Shown here piece by piece: positions 23,539-26,441 of a DNA stretch of 26,441 nt. Position 1 is the stretch's first letter, and each line of letters begins with the position of its first letter. The stretch is taken from the NCBI GenBank assembly GCA_965370265.1, contig CBDUSL010000008.1, forward strand, positions 1 to 26,441. Direction: 5' to 3'. A program made the translations under genes and the position numbers. A model generated the notes under the pieces. It was not told the DNA's origin. It saw only the letters and a program-made list of their open reading frames with translations, and searched no databases. Origin of the DNA: CBDUSL01 sp965370265. GTDB taxonomy: Bacteria > Patescibacteriota > Patescibacteriia > JAXHNJ01.

Positions 23539-23614
23539 GCCGAGATAGTCCCGACCCCGTAGGGGTCGAGGATCCTCGTCCTCCCGCAAGGCGGGACGGA
23601 CGGGACTCAGTGGT
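23539..23614 (+). pseudogene. tRNA-Phe 5' end, copy A, interrupted by a palindromic insert
   Basis: The first ten bases of tRNA-Phe (GCCGAGATAG) are followed by a 57-bp insert (23549-23605) and then the next nine tRNA bases (CTCAGTGGT), after which similarity stops. The insert is closed by TCCCG/CGGGA and contains three hairpins: ACCCC-GTA-GGGGT, the palindrome CGAGGATCCTCG, and a GC-rich arm with CCCGC/GCGGG. This gives a four-way junction. Not a functional tRNA. Confidence 0.88.
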
Positions 23615-23668
23615 CCTGTATACTACTAAAGGGTACGGGATAAATGTCACAAAGGACTTTACATATTT

Positions 23669-23687
23669 ATATTCCCAGTTGCCGAGA
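23669..23687 (-). repeat. Inverted copy of the tRNA-Phe 3' end and trailer
   Basis: Nineteen bases are the exact reverse complement of 23906-23924, which covers the 3' acceptor strand, discriminator and 11 trailer bases of tRNA-Phe. It lies ten bases upstream of copy B. Confidence 0.85.
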
Positions 23688-23696
23688 ATTAGGTTA

Positions 23697-23771
23697 GCCG
23701 AGATAGTCCCGACCCTGTAAGGGTCGAGGATCCTCGTCACTTCGCTAAGCGAAGTGACGGGACTCAGTGGT
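23697..23771 (+). pseudogene. tRNA-Phe 5' end, copy B, interrupted by a related insert
   Basis: Same arrangement as copy A: GCCGAGATAG, a 56-bp insert (23707-23762), CTCAGTGGT. The first arm has changed to ACCCT/AGGGT (a compensatory pair), the central CGAGGATCCTCG is unchanged, and the third arm has another sequence, TCACTTCGC/GCGAAGTGA, that still pairs perfectly. Not a functional tRNA. Confidence 0.88.
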
Positions 23772-23841
23772 ATCCCTAGTCGCTTTCAGCAACCGGTCCC
23801 TGGCAGACCGGGATCCCGCCCATATGTCGAGACCTTAATAA

Positions 23842-23913
23842 GCCGAGATAGCTCAGTGGTAGAGCGAAGGACTGAAAATCCTTGCGTCCCCAGTTCGATT
23901 CTGGGTCTCGGCA
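23842..23913 (+). tRNA. tRNA-Phe (anticodon GAA)
   Basis: Intact cloverleaf: acceptor GCCGAGA/TCTCGGC, D-stem GCTC/GAGC, anticodon loop CTGAAAA giving GAA, T-loop TTCGATT. Discriminator A is followed by ACT, so CCA is not encoded and must be added by the CCA-adding enzyme, unlike tRNA-Ile, Gly and Leu here. Two broken copies of its 5' end lie upstream and one of its 3' end downstream. Confidence 0.96.
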
Positions 23914-23997
23914 ACTGGGAATATTATAGAGCTGAAAATTTTACCCCGTACTTGAGCGAAGCGAATAGTAACGGAGCCTTGCGACCCAGGAAGCCTG

Positions 23998-24031
23998 TCC
24001 TGAGCCGCGTCGAAGGAATTCTGGGTCTCGG
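23998..24031 (+). repeat. Copy of the tRNA-Phe 3' end next to a widespread GC palindrome
   Basis: ATTCTGGGTCTCGG (24018-24031) repeats 23898-23911, the T-arm to acceptor part of tRNA-Phe. Just before it is a CCTGAGCnnnGTCGAAGG-type sequence of the kind often found as short intergenic repeats in environmental bacteria. Confidence 0.7.
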
Positions 24032-24058
24032 TACCATAGTTTCCACCCAAGGCAACAT

Positions 24059-24070
24059 CGGGGCGTAGCT
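24059..24070 (+). repeat. tRNA-Pro 5' end fragment broken in the D-stem
   Basis: CGGGGCGTAGCT equals the first 12 bases of tRNA-Pro, 110 bp upstream of the intact gene. A palindrome-like segment bounded by TCCG and CGGA follows (24071-24109), then CAG, which is the next tRNA triplet. Same type of break as in the tRNA-Phe copies. Confidence 0.6.
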
Positions 24071-24159
24071 TCCGTCCTTACCTCTCAGCAAATTCGAGGC
24101 TTCGGCGGACAGGCAGTAGGTTAAAATTCTCATCTTTTAATTAGAAGCTCTGTGATTCC

Positions 24160-24250
24160 GCGCTGAGTCGGGGCGTAGCTCAGTTGGCTAGAGCGCCTGC
24201 TTTGGGAGCTGGAGGTCGCTGGTTCAAGTCCAGTCGCCCCGACTCAGCGC
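24160..24250. other. Perfect flanking inverted repeat around tRNA-Pro
   Basis: GCGCTGAGT (24160-24168) pairs with ACTCAGCGC (24242-24250), directly continuing the acceptor stem to 16 uninterrupted base pairs and burying the discriminator base. Confidence 0.88.
24169..24242 (+). tRNA. tRNA-Pro (anticodon UGG)
   Basis: Acceptor CGGGGCG/CGCCCCG (the C1-G72 pair is typical of bacterial tRNA-Pro), anticodon loop TTTGGGA giving UGG, T-loop TTCAAGT, discriminator A and no encoded CCA. The anticodon stem has a T-T mismatch in the middle (CCTGC against GCTGG), where most bacteria have T-A. The flanks extend the acceptor helix by nine base pairs. Confidence 0.94.
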
Positions 24251-24329
24251 AGTATTTACATATTACTTATTATTTAAGTTGAATAATAAGAAGAGGTCGT
24301 CCCGCCTTCGGCAGGATCGCCCTGACCAA

Positions 24330-24404
24330 GCGGGTATAGTATAATGGCTATTATGTCAGCTTTCCAAGCTGAAAATACGGGTTCGATTCCCGTTACCCGC
24401 TCCA
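24330..24404 (+). tRNA. tRNA-Gly (anticodon UCC)
   Basis: Acceptor GCGGGTA/TACCCGC, anticodon stem TCAGC/GCTGA with loop TTTCCAA giving UCC, T-loop TTCGATT, discriminator T and encoded CCA. An AT-rich hairpin CTTATTAT/ATAATAAG (24266-24290) and a GC-rich palindromic stretch lie just upstream. Confidence 0.95.
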
Positions 24405-24415
24405 AATTTTTGTAA

Positions 24416-24517
24416 ATGTTTATTGTTTATATATTAAAAAGCCTTAAAGATAATCGTAGTTACGTTGGTTATTCTAAAAATTTACTCCAGTCGTATGTAG
24501 TATTTAATAGATATTAG
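24416..24517 (+). pseudogene. Truncated GIY-YIG endonuclease remnant
   Basis: A 33-codon frame opens with MFIVYILKSLKDNRSYVGYS and KNL, the N-terminal core of a UPF0213-type GIY-YIG nuclease: the VYI and YVGY pair matches the GIY and YIG motifs. It then runs out of similarity before the catalytic arginine and glutamate would occur and stops. No ribosome-binding site. Small complete members of this family are common in CPR genomes. Here it is a relic between two tRNA genes. Confidence 0.75.
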
Positions 24518-24537
24518 ATTAGTGATGTGAGTACTAG

Positions 24538-24624
24538 GCCGTGGTGGCGGAATTGGTATACGCGCTGGACTTAAAATCCAGTGGTGGCAACACCTTGTGG
24601 GTTCAAGTCCCACCCACGGTACCA
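24538..24624 (+). tRNA. tRNA-Leu (anticodon UAA)
   Basis: Class II tRNA with a long variable arm (GTGGTGGCAACACCTTGT region). Acceptor GCCGTGG/CCACGGT (G1-U72 wobble), anticodon stem CTGGA/TCCAG with loop CTTAAAA giving UAA, T-loop TTCAAGT, discriminator A and encoded CCA. No intron. Confidence 0.96.
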
Positions 24625-24626
24625 AT

Positions 24627-24660
24627 AAAAAAATAGATCTTATTTTAGACCTATTTTTTT
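24627..24660. terminator. Bidirectional terminator after the tRNA cluster
   Basis: AAAAAAATAG.TCT pairs with AGA.CTATTTTTTT, with one mismatch. It ends the tRNA transcripts and the converging minus-strand gene. Confidence 0.85.
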
Positions 24661-24666
24661 ATTTAT

Positions 24667-25119
24667 TTAAATCTGCCAGGCAAAGGCAATCAATATTGCA
24701 CTAAGAGGAAAAGATATCCAGTAAAAAGAGGGTAATCCCAGAAACCAACTTTCATGCCACCAGAGATCTTTATTATTCTTGTTAAATTTCTTTAAGCCAT
24801 AATGAGGATTAAAAACAAACCAAAGAAAATCTTCCAGACTCCAAACAAATATCCATGAACCTAAGACTAGTAATTCATTTTTTAAAGTCCATTCGCTAAT
24901 GTAAAAAACCGGAAGATGAAAAATTAAAAAGGTAAAAGCAAGGACAAAAATGTGATACCCGGTAATTGGCTTTTCCCCGAGTATTTTTTTCTTTGTTTTA
25001 AAACAAGGTAGTTTTTCAGCCCAGCCGTATTTTCCCTCAATTTGAATTTCCAAAAAAGCCAGGATTGTTGAACAAGCCAGCATATATAATAAAAAAAAGA
25101 TAAATTTCATATTCATCAT
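24667..25119 (-). CDS. Small integral membrane protein of unknown function
   Basis: A 150-residue protein with four hydrophobic segments (about residues 4-22, 54-76, 82-103 and 128-148). Between them are conserved-looking polar motifs: EGKYGWAEKLPCF, LGEKPITGYH, EDFLWFVFNPHYGLKKF and WWHESWFLGLPSFYW. These aromatic, charged motifs suggest an uncharacterised family with several members in prokaryotes, but I cannot name it. There is no clear ribosome-binding site before the ATG at 25119, and ATGs at 25116 and 25110 are alternatives. It converges on the tRNA cluster terminator. Confidence 0.78.
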   Translation of the reverse strand: MMNMKFIFFLLYMLACSTILAFLEIQIEGKYGWAEKLPCFKTKKKILGEKPITGYHIFVLAFTFLIFHLPVFYISEWTLKNELLVLGSWIFVWSLEDFLWFVFNPHYGLKKFNKNNKDLWWHESWFLGLPSFYWISFPLSAILIAFAWQI

Positions 25120-25130
25120 TCTAACATAAA

Positions 25131-25158
25131 AAAGAAAGAACAGCCATATCCTTTCTTT
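25131..25158 (-). terminator. Intrinsic terminator of the 3D-domain gene
   Basis: AAAGAAAG/CTTTCTTT stem with a run of T on the minus-strand 3' side. Confidence 0.75.
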
Positions 25159-25171
25159 TCATATTCTTAAT

Positions 25172-25663
25172 TTAAATAATTTCCATTTTTATTACTTTAA
25201 CGCCCCATTGTATCGCTTCTGCCTTTGAAGGCATCCAGATGTCAGCAATATATTTACCCTTGTAGGCGGCCATTCTGTCGGTAACTGTAAAGATTTTTTC
25301 TCCAAATATTTCAGGAAATCTTACTTTACTGCCAAAAGACAAAAAATTATAAGCGAGAGTACCATCGTTTACTCTTTCGCCAGAGGCGGTAATAAAGGGG
25401 TTGCCAGAACATTCGTCCGGACTTGAAGAGTAAGCGGTCACGGTCAGATAAAAATAATTTTTAGCTTCTCGGGTTTTTATTTCGGGAAGACTTGGCAAGG
25501 CCATAATTTGTTCCATACTGCCATAATTAACAAAACTTTGTTTCCCCCCATTTTCCACTAAAATATGTGATTTAACAGGTTGTGGAAAAATAAAGTTAAT
25601 AAGACTAATTAGTGAAACAATAGCAATTATTTTTTCTCTGTGAAAGACTTTTTTAGTCTTCAT
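25172..25663 (-). CDS. Secreted 3D-domain protein (putative peptidoglycan-active)
   Basis: A 163-residue protein with a basic N-terminus and hydrophobic segment (about residues 11-30) that acts as a signal peptide or anchor. From about residue 72 it carries a 3D domain: LTVTAYSSSPDECSGNPFITASG, LAYNFLSFGSKVRFP, then IFTVTDRMAAYKGKYIADIWMPSKAEAIQWGVK. The conserved aspartates name the family, which has a double-psi beta-barrel related to the MltA lytic transglycosylase and is found in wall-remodelling proteins such as YabE/RpfB. The likely role is cell-wall cleavage during growth or division. The leader holds a palindrome over the -10 and a terminator-like hairpin, suggesting tight control. 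Confidence 0.9.
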   Translation of the reverse strand: MKTKKVFHREKIIAIVSLISLINFIFPQPVKSHILVENGGKQSFVNYGSMEQIMALPSLPEIKTREAKNYFYLTVTAYSSSPDECSGNPFITASGERVNDGTLAYNFLSFGSKVRFPEIFGEKIFTVTDRMAAYKGKYIADIWMPSKAEAIQWGVKVIKMEII

Positions 25664-25690
25664 AATAGCTTAGATTTAATAATAATTCTA

Positions 25691-25722
25691 TCAAAAAACT
25701 GCTAACATTAGATAAATAGCAG
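25691..25722 (-). terminator. Terminator-like hairpin in the 3D-gene leader (possible attenuator)
   Basis: CTGCTA/TAGCAG followed by six T on the minus strand, between the promoter and the start codon of the 3D-domain gene. Confidence 0.6.
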
Positions 25723-25727
25723 TTGCT

Positions 25728-25764
25728 TGATAAGATACCTTATCACAGATAAAAAAAATGTCAA
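25728..25764 (-). promoter_or_regulatory. Promoter with palindromic operator for the 3D-domain gene
   Basis: TTGACA (25759-25764), 16 bp, TAAGGT (25737-25742). The -10 lies inside the inverted repeat TGATAAG/CTTATCA (25728-25745), a candidate repressor site. Confidence 0.55.
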
Positions 25765-25780
25765 GAAAGGTCTCAAGGAT

Positions 25781-25814
25781 AAAAAAATCCCCGCTCCATG
25801 TGTTCAGAGCGGGG
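25781..25814 (-). terminator. Intrinsic terminator of the lipoprotein gene
   Basis: CCCCGCTC/GAGCGGGG stem with seven T after it on the minus strand. Confidence 0.9.
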
Positions 25815-25826
25815 GAAAGCGAGTGG

Positions 25827-26180
25827 TTATTCAAGGGTCAAGTAAAATTTGTCATTAATGCCGTCCCAGTTGTATTCTACCAGAAGGTTTACTCCTGGAG
25901 AGTAAAATCGGGTAAATGAATCCTCGTGATAAGGACCAAGGCGAAGTCTATTACCAGTTCTTTCATTAACCCGGCAGTCATTGACGATAAAGACGAAAGT
26001 ACCGCTGGATTCACTGGGGTTCACTCCGAACATGGTGTGCGTATTCCAGTCGTATTCAAATTTGATATCCTCAAAGTTGAAACGGGTTATGCCGTCCGGA
26101 TCGGGACTAAAAACGTTGGTCTCACAGGCAGAAAAAAACATTAAAGCAACTAAAACCAGAATAATAAGGAGTTTATTCAT
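25827..26180 (-). CDS. Small putative lipoprotein
   Basis: A 117-residue protein with a lipoprotein signal peptide (MNKLLIILVLVALMFFSAC, C19 the expected lipidated cysteine; the lipobox FSAC is slightly unusual at -3). The mature part is about 98 residues, rich in aromatics, Asn and Asp (FEDIKFEYDWNTHTMFG, GVNLLVEYNWDGINDKFYLTLE), and looks like a small beta-sandwich or binding domain. No family is recognised. AGAGGTGAT precedes the ATG as ribosome-binding site, and a good promoter and terminator make it a single-gene unit. Confidence 0.82.
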   Translation of the reverse strand: MNKLLIILVLVALMFFSACETNVFSPDPDGITRFNFEDIKFEYDWNTHTMFGVNPSESSGTFVFIVNDCRVNERTGNRLRLGPYHEDSFTRFYSPGVNLLVEYNWDGINDKFYLTLE

Positions 26181-26226
26181 TACTGATCACCTCTTTCTTA
26201 TGGCTCGCTTTTGAAAAGAACAATAC

Positions 26227-26255
26227 AACTTAACATATAAAAATATTTTTGTCAA
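26227..26255 (-). promoter_or_regulatory. Sigma70-type promoter for the lipoprotein gene
   Basis: TTGACA, 17 bp, TAAGTT on the minus strand, right after the terminator of the upstream tRNA unit. Confidence 0.75.
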
Positions 26256-26257
26256 TC

Positions 26258-26289
26258 AAAAAATCATCTCAAGTGAGAGATGGTTTTTT
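26258..26289 (-). terminator. Intrinsic terminator of the right-end tRNA unit
   Basis: CATCTC/GAGATG stem extended by a run of A against a run of T. It is the first terminator downstream of the minus-strand tRNA at the window edge. Confidence 0.8.
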
Positions 26290-26291
26290 GG

Positions 26292-26325
26292 TCAAGCTGG
26301 ACTTGATTGGTCGAGCTAAGCTCGA
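26292..26325 (-). repeat. Two short perfect hairpins in the tRNA trailer
   Basis: TCAAG-CTGGA-CTTGA (26292-26306) and TCGAGC-TAA-GCTCGA (26311-26325), side by side between the tRNA 3' fragment and the terminator. Confidence 0.7.
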
Positions 26326-26359
26326 TGGAGCGGCAGATCTCCCTACGGGAGACGACCTT
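26326..26359 (-). pseudogene. Copy of the right-end tRNA 3' part with a replaced T-arm
   Basis: TGGAGCGGCAGA and CGACCTT match the intact tRNA at 26408-26441 at the same spacing, but the 15 bases between them, which should be the T-arm, are TCTCC-CTACG-GGAGA, another perfect hairpin lacking the TTCGA loop. The CCA and discriminator are kept. Confidence 0.8.
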
Positions 26360-26407
26360 TTATTTTTGTTGATTGTGTGCCTAAAAAAATAAATTGAGTA
26401 AATTATT

Positions 26408-26441
26408 TGGAGCGGCAGACCGGATTCGAACCGGCGACCTT
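26408..26441 (-). tRNA. tRNA, 3' part only (runs off the window)
   Basis: T-arm with loop TTCGAAT and stem GCCGG/CCGGT, acceptor 3' strand CTGCCGC, discriminator T, encoded CCA. The anticodon lies outside the window, so the amino acid cannot be given; a T discriminator is common in Gly, Thr and Cys tRNAs. Confidence 0.9.

Noticed and set aside
23549..23605. The cloverleaf-like insert as a tRNA gene in its own right
   Set aside because: It forms a four-way junction but has no spacer bases, no seven-base anticodon loop, no TTCNANN loop and no discriminator, so it is not a tRNA.
23344..24133. Minus- and plus-strand ORFs across the tRNA cluster, such as one reading GAKGFEPLTFPLSEECSNRA
   Set aside because: These are antisense or sense readings of tRNA genes and their copies, a well-known source of false proteins.

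Overview
The window looks like a chromosomal segment of a Candidate Phyla Radiation bacterium (Patescibacteria), most likely Parcubacteria-like. This rests on a 16S rRNA gene of about 1.49 kb carrying CPR-type changes at universal primer sites, AT-rich and tightly packed genes with lysine-rich tails, an SMC protein with no recognisable hinge, a 3D-domain wall protein, and a 16S gene not followed by 23S. Stops TAA, TAG and TGA are all used, so UGA is not recoded. The exact lineage cannot be settled by eye.

Layout. 1-4448 (minus): tRNA-Ile(UAU), a membrane protein, ftsH, and a four-domain S1 RNA-binding protein. 4650-11104 (plus): a basic unknown protein; a metallo-beta-lactamase-fold protein that has lost its metal-binding histidines; a small membrane protein; gyrA; then a compact rpmF-nusB-rnc-DUF456 run. 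11141-11642 (minus): two small unknown genes whose promoter overlaps, back to back, that of a pyrimidine operon (57-residue ORF, pyrF, pyrE), which looks more GC-rich than its surroundings. Then a methyltransferase and smc (plus), a PilB/GspE-type ATPase (minus), and rpsP-khpA-trmD-MFS transporter (plus). 21208-24624 is the stable-RNA region: 16S rRNA inside a long processing stem, then tRNA-Ile(GAU), Phe, Pro, Gly and Leu, with a GIY-YIG remnant between the last two. The right end (minus) holds a membrane protein, a 3D-domain protein, a small lipoprotein and the 3' part of another tRNA.

The most unusual layer is a set of small, GC-rich, palindromic sequences. One 87-bp copy sits in frame in both the S1 and gyrA genes, with 85 of 87 bases identical and both differences synonymous. 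Another lies in the rpsP tail. Around the stable RNA genes there are truncated copies of the RNA genes' own ends: two copies of the tRNA-Phe 5' end, each interrupted in the D-stem by a 56-57 bp insert that can fold as a four-way junction with compensatory changes; a tRNA-Pro 5' end; tRNA 3' ends; and two hairpin-bearing approximations of the 16S 5' end in the rRNA leader. I know of no description of such end-copies and think this is the observation most worth following up.

Functionally, the window is mainly information processing (S1, L32, S16, NusB, RNase III, KhpA, TrmD, 16S and tRNAs) plus DNA topology and structure (GyrA, SMC), membrane quality control (FtsH), a type IV pilus-type ATPase and the last two steps of UMP synthesis. 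RNase III and its probable substrate, the 16S processing stem, are both present.
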